Assembly: GCA_950106755.1 (NCBI GenBank)
Contig: OX467091.1
Span: 21,593,538-21,657,537, forward strand
Direction: 5' to 3'
Length of the DNA stretch: 64,000 nucleotides
From: Climacium dendroides
Lineage: Eukaryota > Streptophyta > Bryopsida > Hypnales > Climaciaceae
Position numbers and translations under genes: made by a program. Positions 1 through 12,933 of the stretch are shown one piece after another. Positions within the stretch are counted from its first letter, which is position 1. Every line of letters begins with the position of its first letter. The notes under the pieces were generated by a model. The model was not told the origin of the DNA. It saw only the letters and a list, made by a program, of their open reading frames with translations, and searched no databases.

Positions 1-59
1 GTGCACATGCCTGACCTCAAGAATTGCATGATCCACAGGTCCTAGTGCTGGTTTTATCT

Positions 60-238
60 TTCAGCCCCCTTTAGGGGGTTCACCCCGCCCTGCGAGGGCC
101 GTCCTTCGCGGTGCCTTTGTATTTTGTTTTAGACTGTACTTTAGTGTCTGTCATGTCGCCAGGCTGCTTGTGGCTGGGTCTGTGGTTTTTTTTCTCTTGC
201 AGTAAAGGTATTCTTTGCTTGTGTCAAAAAAAAAAAAA
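60..238 (+). mobile_element. Probable LINE 3' end with poly(A)
   Basis: A GC-rich, T/G-rich tail ends in CTCTTGCAGTAAAGGTATTC, then TTTGCTTGTGTC and a run of 13 A (226-238). The same ending, slightly diverged, is at 2741. This is typical of the 3' UTR of a plant non-LTR retrotransposon. No ORF is left in the window. Confidence 0.5.
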
Positions 239-779
239 TTGCCTGATCAAAACTGAAATTCAGAAGCTTTTCCCAAGTACTGGTGAATAATAAGTTAAGT
301 GAGCCACACACCTTCCATGAGCTGAAGAAAAAGCCTGGACCATAGAATCTGTGTTGCATATTTTTAAATTTTTCCTTGAAAAATGTGTACACATGATCAT
401 GTGCAGCATGTTTCATCTAGATTTGGCCGAGTTTCTGGAGTTTGTGGATTGCTTGGGAATTAAGTTAAGTTAGGACAGGATGTGATAAGTACAGCAGAAC
501 TACTCCAAGGACACCCTCCATAAGTCAATAAAGCAATAGGTCCACGTGGTCCAAGTTTTCAGAATAAAATAAGTGGTTTCTCTTAATGAGAGCAGGCCAA
601 GCAATAAGTGGTGAACCTCACCTTGTCAAAAAAAGAGGGAGTGAACAAGCTTCGTGACTTGAACATGTGGCACCTGTACTACAAGGGCAACTTCTTATGT
701 AGTGCAGACCCTTTCTTTTCTTTTTCTTTTGAGACAAATGTAGTGCAGACCATTTCTAATGCCTTGAACCTCTCTAAAC

Positions 780-1304
780 TAAGGTAGAACAGCCCATTGT
801 GGTCAAATGACCCATTGCAGTCGCCTAGGAAATGATCCACTGTGAATTTTTTTTCAGTATGTGAGATGTGGGCTACAGTTCATGTCTTACATGACAGCAA
901 TGCATGTCCTACAAACAGCAATGCATGTCCTACATGACAGCAATGCATGTCTTACATGACAGCAATGGACTGAACACTGACCTCATTAAGAACTTCTGAT
1001 TTTTCAGTGTGAAGTTCATTGAAAAAATTGACCTTCTATGACCTTCTATAATAAAAAAATATTTGAGGAGGATGAGGATATTTGAGTGAGATGAGGATTA
1101 CAGACTCAGATTTTGTTGGTTTTAAGGTAGTCTACAGACACTTCAAAAATTCCTAGTGAATTCATACTTTGTCAAAAAAAAATTAATTTCAATTGCACTT
1201 GCTGTTTCTCACACTTGTACTAATGTGGGAAAAAAATTGAAAAATTTCAGTAACAAGATGATGTCAAACTCCTCATTCTGACCACAATTAGATGGTTTAC
1301 CTTA
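780..1304. mobile_element. MITE, TAAGGTA group, subfamily A copy 1
   Basis: The left end TAAGGTAGAACAGCCCATTG mirrors the right end (reverse complement TAAGGTAAACCATCTAATTG). Internal sequence matches 6596-7065. The terminal TA may be the target duplication. Confidence 0.75.
888..968. repeat. Short tandem repeat, unit about 20-23 bp
   Basis: Variants of CTTACATGACAGCAATGCATG occur four times in a row inside the MITE at 780-1304. The related MITE at 6596-7065 has only one unit, so it expanded in this copy. Confidence 0.75.
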
Positions 1305-1477
1305 ATTTTGTCAAGTAATCCCGGACTGGTTGAGTTTAGAGTTCTACTGTATAGGGCACTGTCCTTATCATTAGGCATTGTGCCAAATAATCAGTAGGTG
1401 AGGAGGGCAGAGCCTGACAGTGAGACCCAATTATTTGGCGCAATGCCCAATGACAAGGACCATTGCCTAACATAAAC

Positions 1478-1809
1478 CAAGGTAATAAGTCCATAAATTG
1501 ACCACATAAGAACCGGAATTGAATTTTGGGGAGGTAAAACTTCTCGAATTTTTTTTCCAGTAAATTTTCATTAAAAGACAAGTAGAATTGGCATCTAACC
1601 CAAGTCGTTTCATATTTTTTTGGAGCTTTTTGAAATTAATTATAAAATTTTGAAGTTGAACTGACATAGGACTCCAAAATTGCTCACTTCCTAAAATGTA
1701 CATTGTTTGTACATCAATGAAGGCTATAAAAAGCAAGATTTGCAAATAGTGTACATTTCAAGAGGTGGATAATTTTAGAGCCCATGTGCTTTTAAAACCT
1801 CCTACCTTA
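1478..1809. mobile_element. MITE, TAAGGTA group, subfamily B copy 1 (uninterrupted)
   Basis: It begins CAAGGTAATAAGTCC (the first TA is mutated) and ends GCTTTTAAAACCTCCTACCTTA. The interior, including AAAATGTACATTGTTTGTACAT, matches the copy at 4537-5394. It retains the intact site ATTTTAGAGCCCATG where that copy has an insertion. Confidence 0.8.
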
Positions 1810-2104
1810 TGCAAGAAATCAACAAAATTGGGTGAAGAATTGTGATGAGAACCCGGTGATAAGGGCCATTGCTCAATGCAAACTACTTTAGGAAATCAAC
1901 AAAATTGGACGAAGAGTTGGGGTGATAATTTGATGTTGAATATAAAATCCGTAATGCGCAAAATCAGGCAATACATTAGATAACCCGCCCAAGAAATAAA
2001 CGGTCCTTTTCCTACTAGTAGCTTAACTCATAAACAACAAGTCGGTGTCCATGCAAATCATATGTTTGGGTACCATATATATGGTTGACTTGAAAAAATG
2101 CAAA

Positions 2105-2478
2105 AGCACTCATTGGGAGACAAACAACTATAAAAGACATCCTCTTTTCTTGCAAAATTTTGAGGATGAATAGTTGCACTTTTATCTTACAATCATGAAA
2201 CTACCCCATTACAACAGTATTGTTTCAATGCTTTCACAATAAAATATTAAAAATATATATTATTGTAATATTGCAATAATATACTTTCAATGGATAGAGT
2301 ACACATCCCATTAAAATTGTATTGTTGTAGTATTGCAACAATATGTTTTTAATTCTAAACTGTGAATGCATTGCAACAATATTGTTGCAAGGGGGGGCTT
2401 TTTTCCCAATGGTCGGCATGGAGAGATTCTTTGTCTTTCATCAGCTGGAAAACATCCTCGCCATCATTTAAGGGTTAA
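2105..2478. mobile_element. TTAA-type MITE, second subfamily, interrupted inverse copy
   Basis: The pieces 2105-2190 and about 2415-2478 match the element at 5583-5806 in inverse orientation; the end reads CATTTAAGGG then TTAA. The middle (about 2190-2410) is extra AT-rich DNA with inverted repeats of ATTGCAACAATAT. That insert is not classified. Confidence 0.5.
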
Positions 2479-2589
2479 GTTGTAGTGCAAGAGTCATGCC
2501 TGCGTTGCCAATTTTCTTGGTGTCTTTTTTGCCTCCGCATGGACCAAGTGAGGAATAAGTTTAAACTTGGAATAGTTCGTCTTCCAACC

Positions 2590-2749
2590 GCCGTAGAGTG
2601 GGTTTCTCCTATTGGGGTTCTCTGCCTGGTGCCTTACTTGTACTTTTATTTTCTTTTGGTTTTTCTTCAGCTACTTGCAACTCCCAGGCTGGGCTCTGTT
2701 TTCTTTTCTTCTTGCAGGAAAGGTATCCCTTTATTTGTGTAAAAAAAAA
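2590..2749 (+). mobile_element. Second probable LINE 3' end with poly(A)
   Basis: It contains CTTCTTGCAGGAAAGGTATC and TTATTTGTGT before an A run at 2741-2749, matching the end of the element at 60-238. It is 5'-truncated; the ORF through it is not convincing. Confidence 0.5.
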
Positions 2750-3119
2750 CAAAAAACTTGGAATAGTTCTATTGGGAGGAGGATACAACTACAGTAGCCA
2801 TAGTGAGAGTGAGCGTGGGCATATCATATCTTATCTAGAGGGTCATGTGTTTGGCCTCACTGCTGTTCCAAAGCGGATCGGATCCTCTTCGGAACGGGCG
2901 TGAAATCAGCTACAGGAAAAATGTTTTTGCTAGGGACTTGCTCCTCTGGTTCTGTGTACTTTCCCCTCTTATCAGTGGAAATTGTGCATGCGTTAAAAAA
3001 AATTTAGAATTTAGAATTAAATTTTTTTTTTTAAAATCAGGTACAGGAAATAATTATTAAGCTTTCGGTCACATCTGTACATGTGGGGATCCATTTTGCA
3101 GTGGGGTCTCTTTTAACCC

Positions 3120-3349
3120 TTAACCCCAAAGCGTCCCAAACGTGGCCTCCTACTATGAGACATTTGACCATTATAATGTCCTAGGTTGTATGGTGAAAAC
3201 TTCCACAAATTTCTTCAAAGATGCCCTCCCTACCTCTCTTGCAATCTAAACGGTCATGTTTCTTAGATCTTATTTTTTAATCAGTGGGGTCTACTTGAGT
3301 GGCAATTTGTAGCTTGCTTTTGGAATTTGTGTTGGGCACTAGGGGTTAA
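3120..3349. mobile_element. TTAA-flanked MITE (CCC-tipped TIR)
   Basis: Left TTAA then CCCCAAAGCGTCCC; right GGGCACTAGGGG then TTAA. Length 230 bp, no ORF. Shares layout with the elements at 8011 and 59950. Confidence 0.65.
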
Positions 3350-4536
3350 ATGTTGGGTTGTGTGGAAATCAGCCCTTTTGGAACCGTGTGACATCATCTA
3401 GTTTAAATGAAGCAAAAATATTCATTGGGAGTCAAACTATTGCTAGAAGATCTTTCCTTTCCACCCCTAATTTCGAGGATGAATAATTGCATTTCTATCC
3501 TACACAAGAGAATTTTTTGTCATTCATCCAACAAAAACCGTCCATTGTGGCGTTTATAAGTTAAGAAGTTGTTTTATGGGATAAATATCCAAATGGTGGC
3601 CCAATGAAGGATCATTTGCAAAAGAAGAATCTGTTGGGGGTGTAGCTCAAGTATAGTCATGCCTCATAGGGTTTGGGGTGAACTAACTCCCTTGCTTGTC
3701 CTTGAGGGGAAATGTTGAAATTTTTTTATTTGCTACACATGAAGTTTGTAAATTTTGAATTCATATTTGCAATTAGAGGCCCCAAATTGTGTAGGAGAGG
3801 TCTACAAGATAAGTTTATCAAGCACAAAATAGGGGGTCTTTTATTTTATATGCACTCTTGGAATGACTTGGGGGGAGGGATGAGTGAGGGGGTCAATTCA
3901 CTCCAACTTTTTGTAGGGGTGAGGAGTGTGGGAGTGTATAACATTGTTTACCTATGAGACAAGGGTCCCTTTCGTAGCCTTAGAAAGGAGACTCATATAA
4001 TGAACAAAATTGTCTTATACAACTTGTTAATCAACCCTAGTCACATTTGTACCCATTGTGTGAGGAAGGATGATTCATTTGGGGTCTCTTTTAATCATAA
4101 TAAAAACATTTGCTTGTCGAAAGATTATTTGTAAAAGAAAAATTTGTTGGAGGGGGGAGTAGTTTAGGTAGTCATGCCTCATGGAGTCACGGGTGTGGGA
4201 GTGTGGAAGTGCATACCATTGTTTGTCAATGAGGCAGGGGGCTTGCTATTGCATCCTTGAGAAGGGGACTCCTACACTGAAGTCAATAGAATTGTCTTAT
4301 ACAAGGGTTCCCCAACCAACCCCAATCCTTGAACTGACTAATCAATCCCTACCAAGTAATTGGCAAAACAAAATTATACCATCCTACCATGAAGAGGACC
4401 ATTGTATGGTTATACAATGTTATACAAGTAACAAGTTGTTGCAAACATTTGCCATGGGTATTGATGCATTCATAAAATCCATAATAATGATCATTTAAAG
4501 CCTAATCCCACACTCAACATATAGTGAAAACTGTAA

Positions 4537-5394
4537 TAAGGTAGGAGGTTCATAAATCGCCCACCTAAGAGCTGAAACTTAATATTGAGGAGGTGAAGCT
4601 TCTTGAAATTTTTTTCATTAAATATTCCTTGATAGAAAAGTGGAATTGGCATTTAATCCAAGTTGTTTTATAATTTAGGGAGCTTTGTGGAATTAGTTAT
4701 GAAATTTTGAAGTTGAAATGACATAGGGCTCTAAAATTGCCCACCTCCTAAAATGTACATTGTTTGTACATAGCTAAAGGCTATGAAAAGCAATATATAC
4801 AAATAGTATATAGTTGAAGAGGTGGGTGATTTTAGGGGTGGTTCACACTAGGCGACATAGGACCAGATTCTAGGTGATTCTAGAGAACCAGGAATTCAGA
4901 CTCTCCGCCCTTAACACTAGGGTGGCACAGTCCACAGTCCAAAGTCTAAAGTCCATTTGTGATTTGTTGCCATTGAGGTTTGAAACCTAGTCTCCACCAT
5001 TACAATGGAGAGTCTTTGCATTCAATGAACCTACTTCCCTTATTCTACTTTCCTTCAATGACCAATGCCACCCTTTTATTCCATTTTTATCCTTCATATT
5101 CTTTGTTCGATGATAAGAGCATGTGCTATGATTTTTTTTCCAAGGCCATTTTGGACTTCTTTCTCAAGTTTTTTTTTATCTTTGCTTGAAAAAATTGACA
5201 CACGGGTGACATTTGGCCTTTGGGCTTGGCCTTTGGAGGCTTCACACTATGGCCGGCCAAAGGTTCCAATTCCTAAATTTTAGAGCCTATTTATTGCCCA
5301 TTTTTGGACTCTCACTTCCACGGCCTCTCGACTTGGACTGCCATAGTGTGAACCGTCCCTTAGAGCCAATGCGCTTTTAGAACTTTCTACCTTA
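4537..5394. mobile_element. MITE, TAAGGTA group, subfamily B copy 2 (split by a nested insertion)
   Basis: Starts TAAGGTAGGAGGTTCATAAA and ends AGAACTTTCTACCTTA. It aligns with 1478-1809 along its length except for 525 extra bases at 4835-5359 plus a duplicated TTA. Confidence 0.8.
4835..5359. mobile_element. PIF/Harbinger-like (Tourist type) MITE nested in another MITE
   Basis: The inserted DNA begins GGGGTGGTTCACACTAGGCG and ends in the near inverse, CCATAGTGTGAACCGTCCC. It is flanked by TTA on both sides (4832-4834 and 5360-5362). A 3-bp TTA duplication with GG/CC-tipped TIRs is the PIF/Harbinger signature. The 525-bp body has no transposase, and the ORFs in it are not credible. Confidence 0.82.
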
Positions 5395-5582
5395 AGTTCA
5401 CATACAATTTTTGCTATATAAGATGTAAGATTAGTGAGAGGAATTCTGTTCAACTATACGAAAACTAGTTCCAAAGTATTCATGAGTAGTCACTAAGGTC
5501 CTTATTCACCAGTTTTGGCAATGGAACACATTAGAATGGGATCATTCTAATTATAATTTGCGTGATTCTATAACAAACTTGT

Positions 5583-5806
5583 TTAATCCTTAAACGATGC
5601 AGAGCATGTTTAGTGTCCAATGAATGACAAAAAATCTCTCCATGCATGACAAAAGTGCAACTATTCCAAATTTTGTGGGAAAAGGGAATGTCTTCAACAG
5701 TAGCTTGTTTCCCAATGAGTGCTTTTTCATTTTTTTTAAGCCCAAAATTCACATGGTATCCAAACAGATGATTTTCACAATGATTGGCTTGTCATTTAAG
5801 GGTTGA
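5583..5806. mobile_element. TTAA-type MITE, second subfamily, copy 1
   Basis: Left TTAATCCTTAAACGATG, right CATTTAAGGGTTGA (last base pair changed). Its body (ATTTAGTGTCCA, GACAAAAGTGCAA, CCAATGAGTGCTTTTTC) recurs at 50816-51017 and, in inverse orientation and split by other sequence, at about 2105-2478. Confidence 0.6.
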
Positions 5807-6595
5807 TTGTTGAGTTTTGAATAATTAATCAATTTGGGATTCCCTCCTCAATAAAAAAACAAACGGTTTGAGAATTGGATCTAAGGTAGCTGCACCTAAT
5901 TGCATGACCCTTTTCTAAAACTGACCCCTACAAATTATTATCTAAAATGTATAGTCTTTGGTCATAATTGGCTAGGGTCACTTTTGGGTACACCTATTTT
6001 CAACACTTTGGAAATTCACAATTTATTCATACAATGTTCAAAAAATGTATAAGAAGAGAATGTAGAATACCTTTTTTTACCTCCAACAAGATTCAACAAA
6101 AAAAAATTCAATGTTAGGAACAATGCTCAATTATTTATTTATATTCATTTAAGTGAAACTAGCTTAGTAAATTGTTTTATGATTTAGACAATGATCTTGT
6201 AGTCTTGGAATGTGAATGAGGAGCTTACCCAGCTTAGGTGTAGTGGATAGGGGAATTGATTTTTAGAATTAAAAATTTAGGCTATCTTTCAAAATGGAAT
6301 TTTTTTTTAAATCCCAAGGGGATCACTCTCGATTTTTAGAAAACTATGTGAGTTAAAAAGATAGGGTCCATTTAATTCAAAGGGGAAATTTTTTATATAA
6401 TTTCTAGGGCTACTATAGGGTTCATGAAATACTACTTAATCTATTATATTTAAATTAGGCTATATAAAAACATCATATAGTAGGAATTTTTATTTATAAG
6501 TAAGCCTTGACAAATTAAGGCCATGAAAATTTTCCATACTATAATGAGTATAGATGTGGACAAATAATTGGGTGGATGATAAAATGTATACAATT

Positions 6596-7065
6596 TAAGG
6601 TAGAACAACCCATTGTGGGCAAATGACCTATAGTGGACACCTAGGGAACCATCATGGGTTTTTTTAGTATGTAAAATTTTGACCACAATGCATATCTTAT
6701 ATGACAATAATGGAGTGATTAGTAACTTCATTACGAAATTCCAACTTTTCAATGTGAAATCATTACATAAAATGACTTTTTAGGTCTTCTATGTTAGAAA
6801 ATAAAATGATTGCTTCAGGTGAACAAAATGAGCATGATGGATTGAGATTTTATTGGTTCTAAGGTATCCTATAGACTCTTTTGGGTCATGATGCATTGAA
6901 CACTTCAAAAATTCAAAGCAAATTCATACATTGTCAAAAAAACATAGTTTTAATTGCTCTCACTATTTCTCACACTTGTATTAATGTGGGAAAAAAATTG
7001 AAAATTTTTAGCAATAAGATGATGTCAAACTCCTACTTTTAACCACAATAGGTTGTTTTACCTTA
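6596..7065. mobile_element. MITE, TAAGGTA group, subfamily A copy 2
   Basis: Begins TAAGGTAGAACAACCCATTG and ends CAATAGGTTGTTTTACCTTA, an inverted pair of about 20 bp. The interior matches 780-1304. Confidence 0.8.
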
Positions 7066-8010
7066 CTAGATCTAGGGTTATTTCCCTCCTCTTAGACAAT
7101 TTCAATTTGTCCAAATTAGTCCTTCTATAAATGTGCTAAAGTTGTGAGGCATGTAAGAACAAAATGTTTCAAGATGGTAGGTTTAAGCTTCACATGAAAG
7201 ACCTGTTAAAGTAAAATTATTTTAGTTTTTTTTGTACCTTCATTCTCATGATTCCATAATTACAACTATAACCTTAATATATAGTCCAAATTCTAAAGTT
7301 TTTTCATTAGATCAAGAGGATGTTGCTTCTCTTAACGATTTTATTGCTATAAGAAAATACATTTTGTGAAGGGCATTTTGATATTGTTTTGGTTGTCTTG
7401 CATGTGGATGAAACACTAATGTTGTTATTTTGTGTTAATGTTAGTTCCTTGGTCTTACAACCCTTGTTTTTGAATATTAGCATTTTGTATCTTTAAAGTT
7501 CATGTATAATGTTATTGTGAAAATGTGGACTGAGGTTCTTGAGATTGGATGAAAGAATTAGAAGTGTAAGGTAGGTCAAGAATTGAAAAATTCATCAGAG
7601 CAATTTTTTTAGAATTAGATTATGAATTGGCTTTGCTTGCTTAATAATTGGAGTTGAAGTTTTACAATAGTGTAAATATTATGGAATGTTGCATTTAGAG
7701 TAGGCTTGTTGTTTTGGATATAAAATTGTATTAGTGTAGATTTTTAATGCAGGTTATCATATGGTTAACAAGAATTCAAATTTGGAGTTCTAGGGTGCTC
7801 ACTATTAATTATTTTTGAGTAAAATATATTCAACATTCATAATATTGTTAGAATTAGGTGGAAAAAGTGTACTAAATTTGTATGTAGTTAGTTTGTTGTA
7901 TTTTTTTGTTGGTTGTATTGTTATGATTAGCAAAGTGCAGATTATAGGTGGTGAGTTCACTAGGGGATGAAGGCAATGCAAACTAGATGATGCTCTATGA
8001 GTGATTTATC

Positions 8011-8261
8011 TTAACCCCTGAGCACCTCACAAGTCAAAATGTGGCCTCTTTGACTTGGAAGGTTGTCATTATTTAACTTTTATTATCTTTCAAATGGTAC
8101 AGTCAAATCATTAGTTCATTTCCATGCACCTTTGGACCTTTCTCCATTACCAATCGGTACGGTCAATATTTTGTGAATCTCATTTTGAATGGTAGTTTAA
8201 GGGGAATGAGATACAAAGGGTTTGGATTTCAGTGAATTTGAGCTGGGCACTCAGGGTTTAA
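8011..8261. mobile_element. TTAA-flanked MITE, about 250 bp
   Basis: Left TTAA then CCCCTGAGCACC; right GGGCACTCAGGG then TTTAA. The body shares CAATGGTACAGTC-like and CCATTACCAAT-like blocks with 59950-60199. Confidence 0.7.
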
Positions 8262-11200
8262 GAGAGAAAGGATTATTCCTAGTTGGTCAACATTGGAGCT
8301 ACATAGGCAACATTGAAGATGTATCATGATTTTGTAGACATGGAGATAGAATATGCAACAATGTAGCTTGTGAGTTGGGAGACAACACATTTTAGCATTG
8401 GTTGGTGGATTTTTCCCATAGACTTCATGCAACATTGATTTTTGGCAAACTTCTACTTTAGTCATAAGTGGAAGAGCACATAGCCTATGTATATAAAATG
8501 TTTTTCATGCTAGTGTTTTATAAATACTATTTTATTTTTTATTCTAAATTATAAACCATTGCAAATGCATATGTGTACATTAAACGTAGGACATTAATTT
8601 TATGGTATATACTAAAGGTGTGTATGAAAAAATTAGACATATAAGTTTTATACATAAGATAGTCCAACTATAAAGATCACATGAATGGATTTATAAAAAA
8701 ACATAGCCCCTAGTAGCTTTTTATATAAAAATACGGTCCTCTTAATAACAATAATGAAGGTAAATAGCCCCACATCAAATATCCTCTTAACTCAGGTGTA
8801 TACCTTAAATTATAAAAAGTGATCCCCCCAAGCTAAAAATCCATAATGATTTGTAAATAAATAATGTAAGATCTAGTATTCAGGCCAATTTCAAACGAAG
8901 TTTAAGAAAATTAGGTGGATCACATTGGTAAATCTAAAGATAATAATAGTTGAAGTGATATTTAATAGTATGCTTTGGGCATCACATCACTTGCTACAAG
9001 AAATTTGTGATTATTCATTTGTAATTCCAAAACTTTACGATGAAGGTGTAAGAAGAAAGCTACTTCTAGACAACAAATTTTGTATAAGACCCAATGTTCC
9101 TTTTCAATTCAAAGTATTTCTATTATATCAAGTCTTTGCAAATTAAGAATGTTGGAAGAACAAAGGCATAATGTGTTGGTCTAAAAGTCTTCAAGATTAA
9201 ATGCCCATTATTCTTCCAATTGGCTCATATGGTTTGATTTGCCTTAAAATCAAACAACAACAATGTGGCTAAATACATATTAAGCAAATTCTATAATTTG
9301 AATAATTTGTAGTTATGTTTTGAACATTTTTCAAATAAGGTGAATGCAAAAATCCTTAATTGTTCAAACCATATGATTATTGAAGGAAAATAGACATTAC
9401 GCTAATCCTTGTACAAAGCTTCATATTTATTGAAGGAGTCACATGCATAATTTCTTATAATAAACATCATATGGAGTGAGGGGTTAGACATATGCCAAAC
9501 TACATATTTGATTAAAACATACATGAGATGAAATTAGGAGGTGAGGCACATGCCTAGCCCCTTGGTTTTAATAAACATCCTAAAAGGGTGGGACACTATA
9601 TATTATAATTTCCATATATGTGCATCCAAGAGTTATTTTTGGATGTAGGGTATTATATTTTTTTCTTGAATTTATAGTATCCTATCGTTAGCTAATTTTC
9701 CAAGATGGATTATTTTAGATGGGGGTATTGCTTTTTAAATTTTTTCCATACTATTTTTTTTCATATAGCTTCGTTAGTTTAAAAGTTTTAGGTTTCACTT
9801 CATAGTTATCAGGGATTGAAACTTAACAACAAACTAGGAAAAAAGTATAGAAGCAACAACAAATTGTTGTCCTACCAATACTATTATTTCACTCTAACAA
9901 AAATAACAATAACATAGGCATCATGTTTAACAATACAACTACATTGCAATCTTGTGGTAATTAACATACATCCTACCTCCCTACAACAAACTATTGCTAA
10001 TACAAGAATGAGGTTCTAGGATGTAGTAAAATCATTGTGTATTGCTAAATATGGACTCCTAAACATCAAGATGACTTCATTAATCTACAATAATACAACA
10101 ACAATTGGGGGGGGGGGGGGAGGAGAAGTATACAACCTTGCAAAAGTTCAACAAAAACAACCAACCACATTTGCAATTTAGAACACAAAGTAAAGTTCAA
10201 GAATTATTTTTTTATGGAAAATAAAATTAAAAACTTGAAAAAAAAACCCAATATACTCACTAGTACAAATCCACCATGAATTGAAATGGTTTTGTATTAA
10301 TTTTATGCTAGTTTTAATGCAATTTATATTAAATTGTAACACAAATTTAGTACAAAACCATTTTAGCCCATGATAGATTTTCTTGGAGAATTTATGATGA
10401 TGCCATTACCTAGCTATGTACCAAAAAAATGAATCTATACCTATAATTTCTACACATGGTCAATGTCTAATCCCAAGGAGGTTTGCCAAAGTACTAAACC
10501 AAGCCAAATACAAAAGATAGAGTCCACCTCTACTTTAGTGAGGATTCATCCACGTTCCAATATATTATGCAAAAAATAAAGTTCCACAATGCTAAGAACT
10601 GCCTCTTCTCCAATATAAGAAAAGAAGGTAGAACATTATTTGACACAATTTGGTTGCTCTTGAATATGCACTAATTTTGATGATATGTAGGGACCATCGC
10701 TATCTTGTAAACAAACATCCTTATGGTATGTGTGCATAAACTTTCATTACAAATAACCTTAGTACATGATACTCTAATTGGGTGTCCACTTGTAAGTTTG
10801 TGTTTCATGAATAGTGTAATTCAACCATTAAAAGATTGTAACCCTCATTCCCAATCACTTAAGCATTTTCCTTCTCCCCCTATAGAAATACACATTTAGT
10901 CAAATAGTTTTGGATTTAGTGGATTCTTCATCCTAAAGCCCTAAATTTGGAAGATGGGTGGAGGTTGGATTTACAAGCGGAAGAAGTGTATGCAAACACA
11001 ACTAATGTAGGGTTTTCAAAGGGCCTTCATTAAGAATTGCATTTTGTTTATTAAACCAAGATGATTTCTACTTTCATTCAAAGTTGCTAATATAAATTCT
11101 TTGACACGCACGCCATCTTTAAAATTTCAAATCTTGCCCTACAACACTATCAATTTTTTTTTTAAAAAGCATGCTCTAATAACTCTAAAAGGAATCCAGT

Positions 11201-12933
11201 ATAGTGTCACTCAAGCTTATTTTATTTTTATAGGGCATCCTAGATGTTCAATTTTTAAAATAGTGAGTTAATACTAGATTCTTTGTTAATAATTAAAATT
11301 TTAATTTTTTGCTCAAGGTTTTTAGTGAAATGTATCCTTGGAATCATGTGTATTTCTAACACTAATGCCTAGTGCCCCCTCCTCCTCTGGCAAGTAAGTA
11401 TCAAATGGAGGGGGGGGGGGGCACATACATGCCTAACTACTTGGTTACAATGGACGTCAATGGAAGTGAGGGGGTTAAGCATATGCAATACAATTTGGTT
11501 ATAATAAATATTAAATTTAATGAAGGGTCAACAACAAACATGAGAGAGAGTACTATTGTTAGACACATTCCTAACCATCTACAATAAACATGAGATGGAT
11601 TTAAGGAAATGAACATATATTGAAATTCAATTTCATTTAATACAAAAATTATAAGTTTGAATACAATTTGTATTAAATTTGGCTTGCAAACTAGAGTGAA
11701 TGCATTGAAATTGAATGTTGATATATGTTTATTGTAACCAAAGGATTAGGTGTATATTTGATCATATTATTTCATCAATTGTTTATTGTAACCAAGGAGA
11801 TAGATATATGCTTGACCCTCTTGACTTCATCAAATGTTTTATGTAACCAAAGAGTTAGTTCACCTCCTCACTCCATGCCATATTTATTGTAGAAGATTAG
11901 GCATATATAAGGATCCCTCATTGTTTTATGGTTTGATTTAGTTGACCTACAAACCAAAAATTCAAAACATTTTTCTCTTATATAAAGTTTTGAATATCAT
12001 TGTAAGATTAATTATACGATTCTATATTCTATTATGAATTTTTGACATGTAGTTACATTGTAACATTATATGGAATTACATGACAAGCCTTTCACACATA
12101 GCATGAAAAAATGAAATTTCATTGTTATCTCCTAATCTTGTGTATTCTTACCACATTTGTTTATTTGTAGCAAACAATTTCAAAGAATAATTCTTAATTA
12201 TAGCTTTTGCCTTGGCAATTTTAAAGATATTCATTATAGAACTTTTATTGCATTATCCTATATGTTGATGTACAACATGCTTTTTTATGCATAATATTTA
12301 ACAAACTTGTATTCTATTAAAAAAAGTACACATAGCCATGTGCACTTTTTACAAAACTAATGCTTCAAACAAACTTTTGTAAAGTCTCATTGACGGAGGG
12401 ACTATCTCCAATTGGTTGCATTTTTATAAGAAACTTTTAATACCAATAATTTTTCTTAATATCTTTATTTATAAATGCATCCAAGCTTCAAATGGATTAA
12501 TTTGCTATTGTTGAAAAGAACATGGAATTCACGATAGGGAGAGTGGGGGAGTTTGGAAAATAAATTAAATACTCATCCTCAAATAACAATTGAAAATAAA
12601 GAACGACCAAGTTGACTAATAAATAACATGTTATATTGCTAGGTTGGAAAGACTTGATCTCAATTGCTATTGAGTCTCTTCAACATCCTTTTAGATGAGA
12701 TTTTTTCTATTAGGTCTTTTATTAAATTCTTTGGATATCAAAAGGCAATTGCACAATGTAGATTAGGGATGTGACTGTTGACAACAATGTCTTTCTTGAA
12801 TGATCAACAAGCGTAATGTGAGATGGAAAACAATCCATGCACAATTAGTTAAGTTGCAAAATATTCAAATTCTCATCAAGAGGGAAACTCTCAATTTCTT
12901 TCAAATTTTCATTAAGAAGGTGATCAATTCAAG
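8262..12933. other. AT-rich spacer without a recognisable gene
   Basis: Apart from the inverted repeat at 11400-11910 and a G14 run at 10107-10120, I see no coding signal, RNA gene or clear transposon end here. Confidence 0.5.
11400..11910. repeat. Smaller inverted repeat with about 50-bp internal units
   Basis: Units like GCATATGCCTAACTACTTGG then TTACAATAAACAT and ATGGAGTGAGGGG repeat in 11400-11640 and, inverted, in 11690-11910. A loose extra copy lies at 9470-9600. A G12 run is at 11410-11421. Confidence 0.5.
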
